Positions 41,581 to 49,908 of a stretch of 64,000 nucleotides of DNA are shown here, piece by piece (positions within the stretch are counted from its first letter, which is position 1; every line of letters begins with the position of its first letter). The DNA is taken from NCBI RefSeq assembly GCF_007097245.1, contig NZ_VJZT01000003.1:308920-372919 (forward strand). Direction: 5' to 3'. This DNA is from Flavobacterium restrictum. GTDB lineage: Bacteria; Bacteroidota; Bacteroidia; Flavobacteriales; Flavobacteriaceae. The notes below the pieces were generated by a model. It was not told where the DNA came from, made no database searches, and saw nothing but the letters and a program-made list of their open reading frames with translations. Both the position numbers and the translations under genes were made by a program.

Positions 41581-41668
41581 TTTTCTTTTTTATTTAAAAA
41601 AAACTACAACTACATGCAACCTTTTAGAATCAATTCTCGTCTATGTTAATAGAAGGAGGTTTGCTACT

Positions 41669-41714
41669 GAAATTGATATTTGATATTGAAATTGAAATTG
41701 AGATTGAAATTGAA
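41669..41714 (+). repeat. Imperfect ATTGAA hexanucleotide array upstream of the sigma factor gene
   Basis: The words GAAATTGAT, ATTTGATATTGAAATTGAA and ATTGAGATTGAAATTGAA make about seven imperfect 6-bp units, ending 24 bp before the sigma factor ATG and next to homopolymers C6 and T7. Confidence 0.7.
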
Positions 41715-41737
41715 CCCCCCTTTTTTTAAATTTGAAA

Positions 41738-42298
41738 ATGAAAGTAATTAAGCTACATCAAGAAGAACAAAAGTGCATCCAGCTTGCCATCGAAAACAAT
41801 CGATTTGCACAGCAGGAATTGTACACGAGATTTTCTTCAAAAATGTTGGGAGTTTGTAGGCAGTATATCAAAGATGTGCAACAAGCCGAAGATGTGATGA
41901 TTACTGCTTTTATGAAAATGTTTTTGAATCTTAAAAATTTTGAACACAAAGGGAATTTCGAAGGTTGGATTAGGCGGATTATGGTCAACGAATGCATCTC
42001 GTACCTCCGAGTGCGACAAAAAGTACATTTCGTTGAGGACGAAAGGTATTTGGAGCCAAGTGACGGCAATAACGACAGTCAATTTTCGATAGCGGACATT
42101 CAGTTTTTGATAGATACGCTACCAGATGGGTACAAAATGGTTTTTAATTTATACGCCATTGAAGGATATAAACATCAGGAAATTGCCAAAATGCTAGGCA
42201 TTAACGAGGGAACTTCAAAATCGCAATTGTCTCATGCTCGGCGGCTACTGCAACAACAAATCAATACGTTAAAAAAACAAGAAAATGGAACCGAATAA
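41738..42298 (+). CDS. ECF-type RNA polymerase sigma factor
   Basis: 187 aa from ATG 41738 (MKVIKLHQEEQKC). Region 2 (about 25-95) includes NRFAQQELYTRFSSKMLGVC and EDVMITAFMKMFLNL, the -10 recognition helix type. Region 4 (about 125-180) has IDTLPDGYKMVFNLYAIEGY and HQEIAKMLGINEGTSKSQLS, the HTH that reads the -35 element. Gene end and next start overlap by 14 bp, as expected for a sigma/anti-sigma pair. Confidence 0.95.
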   Translation: MKVIKLHQEEQKCIQLAIENNRFAQQELYTRFSSKMLGVCRQYIKDVQQAEDVMITAFMKMFLNLKNFEHKGNFEGWIRRIMVNECISYLRVRQKVHFVEDERYLEPSDGNNDSQFSIADIQFLIDTLPDGYKMVFNLYAIEGYKHQEIAKMLGINEGTSKSQLSHARRLLQQQINTLKKQENGTE

Positions 42299-42959
42299 AA
42301 TAGAAAAACAATTTAGAGAAAAGCTAAACCAGCGGGAAATAAAACCTTCGGCTGCTGCTTGGGATCGTTTGGACGCTATGTTGACCGTTGCCGAAAAACC
42401 AAAACGTAGTATTTCTAGATGGTATATTGCTGCAAGTGTTGTTGGTTTGCTGTTGGTGGGAACTGCTTTTTTTAATCAAAACAAAAAAATAATAACGCTA
42501 CAAAAACAAGTTGTCGTTCAGGAAAAAGATACGGCAACAAGTACTTTAAAAAATAATGAACCAGCCAATTTGACTCCTGTTTTAACTTCAAAAAGTGCTG
42601 TTGTTGTGGTTCGTGACAAAAACACACCCAAACAAATCCAGAAGGATAACAATCTAAAACCACAAAAGTCACTTGCAAATGCCGAAAATATTCTTGTTAA
42701 TACCACCCCAAAAACAGAGCAAGAACTCAATATTAATCCTATGCAAACAGTCCAACCAAGAGCGCTTTTGGCAAGCGTTCCTGTCACTTCTTTCAAAGAC
42801 AAAACCACATCATCAACGCAAATAAAAGTAAATGCGGTCAATTTACTTTCGCAAGTTGATGGCGAATTGGATTTGTCCTTTCGAGAAAAAATGATCGCCA
42901 AAGTAAATAAAAATTACCAAACCGTAAAAGTGGCTTTGGTCAACAGAAATCAGGAGTAA
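42285..42959 (+). CDS. Single-pass membrane protein, probable anti-sigma factor
   Basis: 224 aa. The N-terminal cytoplasmic section (KIEKQFREKLNQREIKPSAA, then AWDRLDAML) resembles the sigma-binding part of Bacteroidota anti-sigma-like proteins, followed by a membrane helix WYIAASVVGLLLVGTAFF (about 45-62) and an extended, low-complexity periplasmic tail. The overlap with the sigma gene and this topology support an anti-sigma role, but no ZAS domain or catalytic motif is visible. Confidence 0.7.
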   Translation: MEPNKIEKQFREKLNQREIKPSAAAWDRLDAMLTVAEKPKRSISRWYIAASVVGLLLVGTAFFNQNKKIITLQKQVVVQEKDTATSTLKNNEPANLTPVLTSKSAVVVVRDKNTPKQIQKDNNLKPQKSLANAENILVNTTPKTEQELNINPMQTVQPRALLASVPVTSFKDKTTSSTQIKVNAVNLLSQVDGELDLSFREKMIAKVNKNYQTVKVALVNRNQE

Positions 42960-42991
42960 CAATCATCAATCACCATTAAAATCAAATCATT

Positions 42992-44023
42992 ATGAAAAAT
43001 TTTACTATTTATGTAGCGGCTTTACTATGCCTATTGGCGAGCAAAATGTTAGGTCAAGAATCCTTTGAAGGGCAAGCCAAAAAAATTGCGTCCCAAATAG
43101 AATCCATTACCAAACAAGAAAAAGAAGCCTTAAAAACCGAAGTCGAAGCCGTAAACGAGCAATTGTCAAAAGGGACAATAACCAGAGAAGAAGCCGATGC
43201 CAAAAAGAAAGTCTTGGCCGAAGCCCGAGCCATTAACATTGAATCGAAAGTGGCACAAGAACAGGAAAAATTAAAAATCTTGGTGCAAGAAAAAGTGGAT
43301 GGCAAAATTAAAGAACGCGATTCCTCTCGTACCATCGTCATTCATTGGGATGGTAAATTCAACTCGGAGGATAAAAATAAAGGCGAAAAACGAACAACGA
43401 CACAATTCGTGTTTGCAGCGGGGCTCCATAACTTGGTTACTGATGGCAAAATAGACCATTCCGATTATCGTTTTTTAGGTTCTCATTTTTACGAATGGGG
43501 ATTGAGTTACAATTCTCGATTGGCCAAAAACAGCAATTTATTGCATGCCAAATACGGCTTATCCTTGATGTACAATAATTTACGTCCTACTGATAATCGT
43601 ACTTTTGTGATCAACGGCAATCAAACAAATCTGGAAGTTAGCCCCAAACAATTAAAAGATTCACGATTTAGAAATGTGTATTTAGTGGTACCCGTTCATT
43701 TAGAATTTGATTTTTCTGGAAAAAGTGACCATGATGGCAAAACGGTTTTCAAAACCCACCAAAGTTTTCGTTTGGGTTTAGGCGGTTATGCGGGAATTAA
43801 TCTAAAATCCAAACAGATTTTGAAATACGAGGATAGTGATTTCAAAGCGCAACAAAAAACCAAAGGCGATTTCAATACCAGTGATTTTATTTACGGTTTG
43901 AGTACTTATATTGGCTACAAAGAAACGAGTTTGTACTTAAAATACGATTTGAATCCCTTGTTCAAAGACAATGCAGTGAAGCAAAATAACATTTCGTTAG
44001 GATTGCGTTTCGATTTAAATTAG
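42992..44023 (+). CDS. Outer-membrane beta-barrel protein with coiled-coil N-terminus
   Basis: 343 aa. A signal peptide (MKNFTIYVAALLCLLASKML, then GQES) is followed by a charged coiled coil (about 25-110; KKIASQIESITKQEKEALKT, EADAKKKVLAEARA) and a beta-rich C-terminal half with alternating hydrophobic strands (FRNVYLVVPVHLEFDFSGKS, SFRLGLGGYAGINLKSKQ, YIGYKETSLYLKYDL). The end GLRFDLN is typical of outer-membrane barrels. As third gene of the sigma operon, it may be regulated by stress. Function unknown. Confidence 0.72.
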   Translation: MKNFTIYVAALLCLLASKMLGQESFEGQAKKIASQIESITKQEKEALKTEVEAVNEQLSKGTITREEADAKKKVLAEARAINIESKVAQEQEKLKILVQEKVDGKIKERDSSRTIVIHWDGKFNSEDKNKGEKRTTTQFVFAAGLHNLVTDGKIDHSDYRFLGSHFYEWGLSYNSRLAKNSNLLHAKYGLSLMYNNLRPTDNRTFVINGNQTNLEVSPKQLKDSRFRNVYLVVPVHLEFDFSGKSDHDGKTVFKTHQSFRLGLGGYAGINLKSKQILKYEDSDFKAQQKTKGDFNTSDFIYGLSTYIGYKETSLYLKYDLNPLFKDNAVKQNNISLGLRFDLN

Positions 44024-44046
44024 ATTTTTAGGGTTAGTTAGTTGTC

Positions 44047-44077
44047 AAAAGTGCTTCAGGGATGAAGCACTTTTTTT
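44047..44077. terminator. Bidirectional terminator after the sigma operon
   Basis: A perfect 12-bp stem (44047-44058 with 44063-44074, AAAAGTGCTTCA) with a GGGA loop and a T run. Confidence 0.85.
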
Positions 44078-44082
44078 GTCTT

Positions 44083-45174
44083 TTAGTCCAGAATTGTGGG
44101 ATTGTGTAGCGGAAAAAATATTTTGATAGTTGTCCCCTCATTTTCTTTTGAAACAATTGTAAAAACACCATTTGATTTTTTTATAATTATTTTGCTTAAA
44201 AACAGTCCTAATCCTAAACCTTGCTGTTCTCTTTCTTCTCGATTGAATTGTTGACCTGCACCAATTTTATTTAATTCCTCTTCGCTAAAACCTATCCCAA
44301 AATCGGTAATTACTAGTTCGTAATAGGACTCATTGAACTTTTGGCCTGAAACAATGATGACTTTGTTATTAGCAGAAAACTTTAAGGCGTTATCTATTAA
44401 TTCAAATAAAATGAATTGCACATGTTCTTGGCTGATTTTAATTAGTGCAGTTTCAATTTCAAAATCGATTCTTTTTTCTTGACCTTCATAGCTTTTAAAA
44501 ATTTCTTCTTTTGCAATTAGAAAAGTAGTTTCTATTTCGGCAGTTGCATTATCATTGAACTCTACGAAATTATTTTTAAGATTTTGATACAAAATTATAT
44601 TTTGCATCGTTCTATTCAATCGTTCACCTGATGCTTTTATCGATTTGTAAAATGTTGCAATTTCTTTTTTGTCAAGCCCTTGTTGGTTTTCTATAAGCAA
44701 TTCAATGGAGCCTAGAATGCCATTGAGTGGCGTGTTAATTTCGTGTAATAAAAAATTATTGTCGCCAGGATATAAATGATTTTGAGTATTTTTTATTCTT
44801 TCAAATCGTGCTACTTTTGATTTTATAATGGCTATTAATTCTTTTATTCGGAATGGTTTAGCTATAAAATCATCAGCACCCTCTAACAAACATTTTCTCA
44901 TGATGTTATTCTCTTTCTTGGCAGTCAAAAAAATAAAAGGAATGGAGTTTAAGGAATGAATATCTTTAATGATTCTGTGTAAGGTACTGCCGTCCATAAC
45001 GGGCATCATGATGTCGCATATAATTAAGTCTGGTGTCCAATGTTCTAATAAATTTAGCGCTTCTTGACCATTACAAGCTAGTTTAACGGTGTAGTTTTGA
45101 TAGATAAGTAGCTCGCAAATAGTTTCTCTTAAATTCACTTCGTCATCGACTAACAGAATTTTAATTTTGTTCAT
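44083..45174 (-). CDS. Response regulator-histidine kinase fusion (REC-HisKA-HATPase)
   Basis: 363 aa without membrane segments. The receiver domain comes first (about 1-125: KILLVDDEVN, phosphoacceptor DLIICDIMMPVMDG, K in DFIAKPFRI). It is followed by a HisKA-like helix with His in FLLHEINTPLNGILGSIELL (about 143-162) and HATPase_c with FELIDNALKFSANN, ITDFGIGFSEEELN and QQGLGLGLFLSKIIIKKSNG. The order receiver-then-kinase is the reverse of ordinary hybrids and suggests a relay that responds to an upstream kinase, most likely the neighbour whose gene end it overlaps by 14 bp. Confidence 0.9.
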   Translation of the reverse strand: MNKIKILLVDDEVNLRETICELLIYQNYTVKLACNGQEALNLLEHWTPDLIICDIMMPVMDGSTLHRIIKDIHSLNSIPFIFLTAKKENNIMRKCLLEGADDFIAKPFRIKELIAIIKSKVARFERIKNTQNHLYPGDNNFLLHEINTPLNGILGSIELLIENQQGLDKKEIATFYKSIKASGERLNRTMQNIILYQNLKNNFVEFNDNATAEIETTFLIAKEEIFKSYEGQEKRIDFEIETALIKISQEHVQFILFELIDNALKFSANNKVIIVSGQKFNESYYELVITDFGIGFSEEELNKIGAGQQFNREEREQQGLGLGLFLSKIIIKKSNGVFTIVSKENEGTTIKIFFPLHNPTILD

Positions 45175-47179
45175 AAGGAAAAATTAATTTTATTTTTGTT
45201 CCGATGTTTTCTTTGGTTTGTATTTCAATTTTTCCGTTTAAAAAATCAGTAAATTGTTTTACAATAGCTAACCCCAAACCAGAACCTATGATGGTATTTG
45301 TATTTGAGGCTCTAAAAAAAGAGGTAAAAAGATATTGCGTCTCGTTTTCTGGAATTCCAATTCCAAAATCAATTATTTCTATTATAATTTCGTGCTCTAA
45401 ATAGGTTAGGGTTACAATTGGATTAGATTTACCAACAGAATATTTGAACGCATTACTGATTAAATTGGTTAAAATATGGGTCAATAAAGTTTCATCGGTA
45501 TGAAAAACTTGTTTTTTGCCCTTTATTTTTAATTGAATACTACCTTCATGCAGCGCATTATTGAAATAGGTATTGATTAGTGTTTTGATGTAGGTATTGA
45601 AATTAATTGTTTTGATTTCTTTTTTAATTTTCTTGGATTCATATTTACCAAAAATCAAAATATTATTCATCAACTCCGTCATTCTATCTACTTCTTTTTT
45701 TATTCTGGAAGTAATATTCTCAATAGAATGGATTGTTTTTTTGTCAAAATGATTTGTTTTGAGTTCCATAAGTTCCGCATTAGAATAGATAACTGTCAAC
45801 GGTGTTCTAAACTGATGAGATGCCATGGCAACAAATCTTGATTTCATTTTATTAAGTTCTCTTTCTTTCAATAGCGCCGTTTTGATTTCTTCTTCGGCCT
45901 TAATTCGCTCACTTACATCCCTGCTCGAAGTTTGAATTCCCACTACTTCATTGTGCTCATTTAAAATGTGCTTGGCAGCAGTTTCTAACCAAATGTAGGT
46001 AGTGTCTTTTTTTTTGAATCGATAGGTTGATGTTCCAGTTTTTTGCCCTTTAATAAATTCGGCGTGCGCATCGAATATAACTTTGTAATCATCAGGATGG
46101 ATAAAATCAAAAGCTTTTTTGTCAATCATTTCGATGGGTTCATAGCCTAAAATTTCTTTTATAGAATTTGAAACATAGCTGTATTTTCCGTCAATGCTAT
46201 GTTGACAAATAACATCGGAGGTATTGTCAGCAATAAATTTAAATTTTTCTTCGGACAACTGTAATTGTCTCTCTTTTTCTTTAAGTTCATTGACATCGAT
46301 GTGGGTTCCTATAATTTTGATAGGTTTTCCATTGCTATTTTTTTTAAGTAACCCGTTGTATTTTATCCAAATGAAGTGTCCGTTTTTATGTTTCATTCTA
46401 TAAACCCCTTCGTAGCAATCGGAGGTGTTTAAAATGTAATTTTTAAGCTCTTCTTCTACTCGAACGATATCCTCCAAATGGACGTTTTTTTTCCAGAAAT
46501 CATACGTATGGGTTATTTCTATAGTATTGTAACCAATCATCTTGCCCCAATTAGGAGAGAATCTAACCGTATTTGTTTTTAAATCTAATTCCCAAATACT
46601 ACGTTTTGATCTTTGAATATAAAAATTAAAATAGTCCAAATTATCGCATAATTTTGCGAATATTTTATTCTGATTGATTCTAATTCCAATATTTTTTGCC
46701 AGTAAATGAAGTGAATATACTTGTTCGTCATCCCAATTTTTTTCTTGGGAGCAGTTTTCATATCCAACCCAGCCCCACAATTTTGATTTTGAGAAAATGG
46801 GAGTTAATAAATAGGTTTGAACACTGCGGTCACTCATGATTTTAGTAAAAGAGTGATTGTTACATTCTTTTACAGCTCCATATAGCGGTTCATCATTAGC
46901 TAATTTGGCATACATTTCAGGAAAATCGTCGCAGATTTCACTTTTTAAATTGGAGTTGTTTAGGAAAGAATGTATTCCTGCATGACACCATTCGTTGCAA
47001 TACTGAATAGTATCTTTTTCGATTTTTAAAATATAACAGCGATCTACGTTATGACTTTCGCCAAGTGCTTTGAGGCACGTATTTAGCGTAGCTTCAATTG
47101 AATGTTCTTTCAAAAGAGCGCTATTAGCAATTGAAATTCCCAATAAATGATTTTTTGTTGTGGAGGTGGTATAGGGCAT
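45161..47179 (-). CDS. GAF/PAS sensor histidine kinase
   Basis: 672 aa, no membrane segments, so probably cytoplasmic. A GAF-like N-terminal domain (about 15-170; HNVDRCYILKIEKDTIQYCN) is followed by two PAS domains (about 185-300 and 305-430; MIGYNTIEITHTYDFWKK, GYEPIEMIDKKAFDFIHPDD), HisKA with FVAMASHQFRTPLTVIYSNA (about 455-474) and HATPase_c with NLISNAFKYSV, DFGIGIPENE and GSGLGLAIVKQFTDFLNG. Its stop overlaps the start of the receiver-kinase fusion, so they probably form one relay. Confidence 0.93.
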   Translation of the reverse strand: MPYTTSTTKNHLLGISIANSALLKEHSIEATLNTCLKALGESHNVDRCYILKIEKDTIQYCNEWCHAGIHSFLNNSNLKSEICDDFPEMYAKLANDEPLYGAVKECNNHSFTKIMSDRSVQTYLLTPIFSKSKLWGWVGYENCSQEKNWDDEQVYSLHLLAKNIGIRINQNKIFAKLCDNLDYFNFYIQRSKRSIWELDLKTNTVRFSPNWGKMIGYNTIEITHTYDFWKKNVHLEDIVRVEEELKNYILNTSDCYEGVYRMKHKNGHFIWIKYNGLLKKNSNGKPIKIIGTHIDVNELKEKERQLQLSEEKFKFIADNTSDVICQHSIDGKYSYVSNSIKEILGYEPIEMIDKKAFDFIHPDDYKVIFDAHAEFIKGQKTGTSTYRFKKKDTTYIWLETAAKHILNEHNEVVGIQTSSRDVSERIKAEEEIKTALLKERELNKMKSRFVAMASHQFRTPLTVIYSNAELMELKTNHFDKKTIHSIENITSRIKKEVDRMTELMNNILIFGKYESKKIKKEIKTINFNTYIKTLINTYFNNALHEGSIQLKIKGKKQVFHTDETLLTHILTNLISNAFKYSVGKSNPIVTLTYLEHEIIIEIIDFGIGIPENETQYLFTSFFRASNTNTIIGSGLGLAIVKQFTDFLNGKIEIQTKENIGTKIKLIFPYEQN

Positions 47180-47358
47180 GAAAATCCTTTATTTGCTTGT
47201 TATGAGCTGCTTAAATTGAAAAAACAGTTGCTTTACTATAATAAGACTTATTAATTCGTTGTTTGAATACGCGTTGTAACCAACTTTTTAAAATGAAGTA
47301 GGACATTAGAGGGAGTTTAATACTAATTATTAAAAAGCAAAAATTTTAAAGGAAGTCT

Positions 47359-47781
47359 CTACTTTACGGTAGCTTTTTTTGTGTTTAATTTTAATAAAAT
47401 AGAATCATCAGTATTGTTTATGGATAGGCGTAAAACATGTTTGGGCAAAAATGGGTTTGTTACATATAAGAATCCAACTTTATATTTTTGTTTTTTTAAT
47501 ATTCCAAGTTCGATATCATTCAAGGAGAAAAGGTTGTAAGCTATTTTAATCCTTTTGTACTTTAAAATGGATCCTTTTGGTTTTGGCTCATTTTGAATTA
47601 TAATCGAGAACGCATTGTAAATATTTATCCAAAATGTTTTTTTTAAATCATCTGTATCTAATCTTCGTTCTAAACTCGATAATTTCATATAATAAAGTTC
47701 CCTCTTCAAGGAAGCGGTATCGTTTCCTAAAATAGTTTCTGCCAGAAATCTTTCCGATAATTCGATGTAATAATTTATCAT
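47359..47781 (-). CDS. Truncated DUF547 family protein
   Basis: 140 aa. The N-terminal half of DUF547 is recognisable (IELSERFLAETILGNDTASL, then FWINIYNAFSIIIQ and LFSLNDIELGILK), including the FWINIYNA block. The family normally has about 230-260 residues with a conserved RIHFALNCGAxSCPP; here the corresponding stretch reads SILLKLNTKKATVK and the protein stops, without the Cys motif. No signal peptide is present. Probably a degraded gene. Confidence 0.65.
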   Translation of the reverse strand: MINYYIELSERFLAETILGNDTASLKRELYYMKLSSLERRLDTDDLKKTFWINIYNAFSIIIQNEPKPKGSILKYKRIKIAYNLFSLNDIELGILKKQKYKVGFLYVTNPFLPKHVLRLSINNTDDSILLKLNTKKATVK

Positions 47782-47936
47782 TTTTTGTGTAGTATTTAGA
47801 TTTCTTTTTTTTTGCCTTTTAACAAAATTTTTAATACTTCATAAAAGTATTTTAATTAATTACTAAAAGGTTTTATTTACTGATAGTTTAAAATAAAATG
47901 AGGTTTGATTAAAATAGAAATTGGTAATTTAGTAAA

Positions 47937-48719
47937 ATGGGAAAACAAAAATTAAAAATCGTTTTAATCGAAGATGATTTGGCTTTAGGAAGCTCCATTT
48001 TAGAGTTATTAATCTTGAGTGATTTTGAGGTAAATTGGCTAAAAGATGGAGCCAAAGCTTTGAAATATTTGCAAAAAAACATCCCAGACATTATCATAAG
48101 TGATTTAATGATGCCTGTTATGGGAGGCGAAGAGCTTTTTTTGAAAATTAGAAAAGACAGTAAATTTAAAAGCATTCCATTTATTGTAATTACCGCCAAT
48201 ATGGACGATGAAGTCAAATTCCGGCAGTTAGAAAATGGCGTTAATGATTTTATAATGAAACCCTTTAAAGTGAAGGAATTGATTTATAAAATAAAAAATG
48301 TGATTGCGTTCAAAAACAATATAGAAAAAAAATACATTCCCGATCCGTTTTCTAAAGTGACCATTAAATTGTCTGAAAAAGATTTCATCACCTCGTTGAA
48401 TGAAATTCTTGTAAAAAATTTAAAATCAAAGATAGATATGAATGAATTATCGAGTCTGCTTTTTATAAGCAACTCGACATTAGACAAAAGGATTAGGAAA
48501 CTTACGAATAAAAATGGAAGTCAATATATTAGAGAGTTTAAATTAGAATACGCCATCAAGCTAATTGAGTTAGGAGAGAGAAATATTCAATTTTTGACTG
48601 ATGAAACAGGATTCAATTCCTTGTCTTATTTTTCTACAAGCTTTAAATCCTATCTTAATGTAACTCCCAGAGACTACATAAAATTAATCCAAAACGAAAA
48701 AATTATTTCCCTTCTATAA
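47937..48719 (+). CDS. Response regulator with AraC-type output domain
   Basis: 260 aa. The receiver domain (about 1-125) has VLIEDDLALG, phosphoacceptor Asp in DIIISDLMMPVMGGEEL and Lys in DFIMKPFKV. The C-terminal AraC double HTH (about 155-255) shows SSLLFISNSTLDKRIRKLTN, the second helix DETGFNSLSYFSTSFKSYLN and VTPRDYIKL. It is divergent from the DUF547 gene and lies between three histidine kinase genes, which are its likely partners. Confidence 0.93.
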   Translation: MGKQKLKIVLIEDDLALGSSILELLILSDFEVNWLKDGAKALKYLQKNIPDIIISDLMMPVMGGEELFLKIRKDSKFKSIPFIVITANMDDEVKFRQLENGVNDFIMKPFKVKELIYKIKNVIAFKNNIEKKYIPDPFSKVTIKLSEKDFITSLNEILVKNLKSKIDMNELSSLLFISNSTLDKRIRKLTNKNGSQYIREFKLEYAIKLIELGERNIQFLTDETGFNSLSYFSTSFKSYLNVTPRDYIKLIQNEKIISLL

Positions 48720-48779
48720 GTAAATAAACCCAGTTTAAATTTGAGTTGATATACTGTTGAAAATTCTTCAGGTTGTATG

Positions 48780-48808
48780 AAACACTTTTAAAAGAGTGTT
48801 TTTTTTAT
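48780..48808 (+). terminator. Terminator after the AraC-type response regulator
   Basis: AACACT...AGTGTT with an imperfect centre (TTT-AAA) and a following run of eight T. Confidence 0.6.
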
Positions 48809-48899
48809 GACTTTAAATTATTAATTCTTTTTTTTAAATCTAACGGAATAAATTAAAACAATCAAAACGAATAGATTATTTTACAAGAAAATAATAAAA

Positions 48900-49091
48900 A
48901 TGTTTAAAATTTTTAATGATTTGTGGGTCAAAATAAATAATTCAGAGTCTGTTTGGGATTATTTAAAGGATTTATTACCTAATTCTAAACAATCAATAGT
49001 TGAGAGTGATGCGGTCTTAATAGCTTTATTTCTTATTGGTGTTGGATTATTGGTTGTTGTTTTTATCGTACTTGTTTGTAATTGCGATTAA
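48900..49091 (+). CDS. Small membrane protein of unknown function
   Basis: 63 aa with a soluble start (KIFNDLWVKINNSESVWDYL, KDLLPNSKQSIVE) and one C-terminal membrane helix (AVLIALFLIGVGLLVVVFIV) that ends in two cysteines (VCNCD). No family is recognised. An A-rich region before the ATG offers no clear ribosome binding site, as is usual in Bacteroidota. The composition (a folded start and strong helix) makes a real gene more likely than not. Confidence 0.5.
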   Translation: MFKIFNDLWVKINNSESVWDYLKDLLPNSKQSIVESDAVLIALFLIGVGLLVVVFIVLVCNCD

Positions 49092-49267
49092 AAGGTTAGT
49101 ATTTGTATGAATAACAATACAAAATGTATGCTTTTTTTCATAAAAAGTTTTTTGTACAACTAATTTTTTTGGGATATAAATTATTAGTACTTTTTTTTAA
49201 GCTATTGCTACAAAAGGGGTTTTATCTAAATTAAGAATATACTTTTATGATATGATTTAGGGTTACT

Positions 49268-49348
49268 CTTACCAGACAGCTTACTAATGTTTATTGGGGG
49301 CAATACATTATAATTTAGTTGATGTAAGCTGTTCTGGTAAGATTTTTT
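49268..49348 (+). other. Long structured hairpin before the 154-aa membrane protein gene
   Basis: Arms 49268-49284 (CTTACCAGACAGCTTAC) and 49324-49341 pair over 17 bp with one bulged base. The 39-nt loop can form an inner stem (AATGT with ACATT and ATTG with CAAT). A run of seven T follows. It resembles a terminator but is longer than needed and lies 28 bp ahead of the next ATG. A mobile palindrome or a structured leader are alternatives. Confidence 0.6.
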
Positions 49349-49369
49349 TAATTTAATTCATAAAAGAAT

Positions 49370-49834
49370 ATGATAACAAATTATTCCACCGAAACAAAAA
49401 TTGAAACTGTCACAGAAGAAAATTCGCTGTATGTAGTTTCAGGTTCAAAAGTGATTTTTAAAAATCATGATGCAATTGTCAATTTAAATCAAATTTCAAA
49501 TTGTAGGTTGGTAACAAATAGAAATATAACAACTAATGTTATACAACTCGTATTTTCAGGATTGCTTTTGGGAATAGTATTACCACTAGTAGAATCTAAT
49601 ATACTATTTCAAGGAATAACATTAGCCGTAATTCAACTTTTTATAATTGTAGCGTTTCGTAAAAAATACTATTCGTATAAATTGCTGATTAATAAAAGTG
49701 GATATTGTTTTAACGAAATAAGTATTGACGAAGAAAATCTCCACTTTGCCAAACTATTTCTGTCTAAATTCCCTGCCTTTGTTGCAACTAAAAATAATCG
49801 TCCAGCGGAATTCCAATTGCTTACGGGAACTTAA
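49370..49834 (+). CDS. Two-helix membrane protein of unknown function
   Basis: 154 aa. An N-terminal soluble beta-like section (SLYVVSGSKVIFKNHDAIVN, then LNQISNCRLVTNRN) precedes two adjacent membrane helices (VIQLVFSGLLLGIVLPLV and LFQGITLAVIQLFIIVAF), a basic loop RKKYYSYKLLIN and a soluble C-terminus. The topology is like that of small PH-domain-bearing membrane proteins, but no family can be assigned. It stands alone between the response regulator and the large kinase. Confidence 0.65.
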   Translation: MITNYSTETKIETVTEENSLYVVSGSKVIFKNHDAIVNLNQISNCRLVTNRNITTNVIQLVFSGLLLGIVLPLVESNILFQGITLAVIQLFIIVAFRKKYYSYKLLINKSGYCFNEISIDEENLHFAKLFLSKFPAFVATKNNRPAEFQLLTGT

Positions 49835-49908
49835 AATTAGTCAACTAGTAAGTAATTTACAAAATGGTTTCTTTGAGTGTTACTTTATGCTCATAATGAA
49901 TATTTTAA

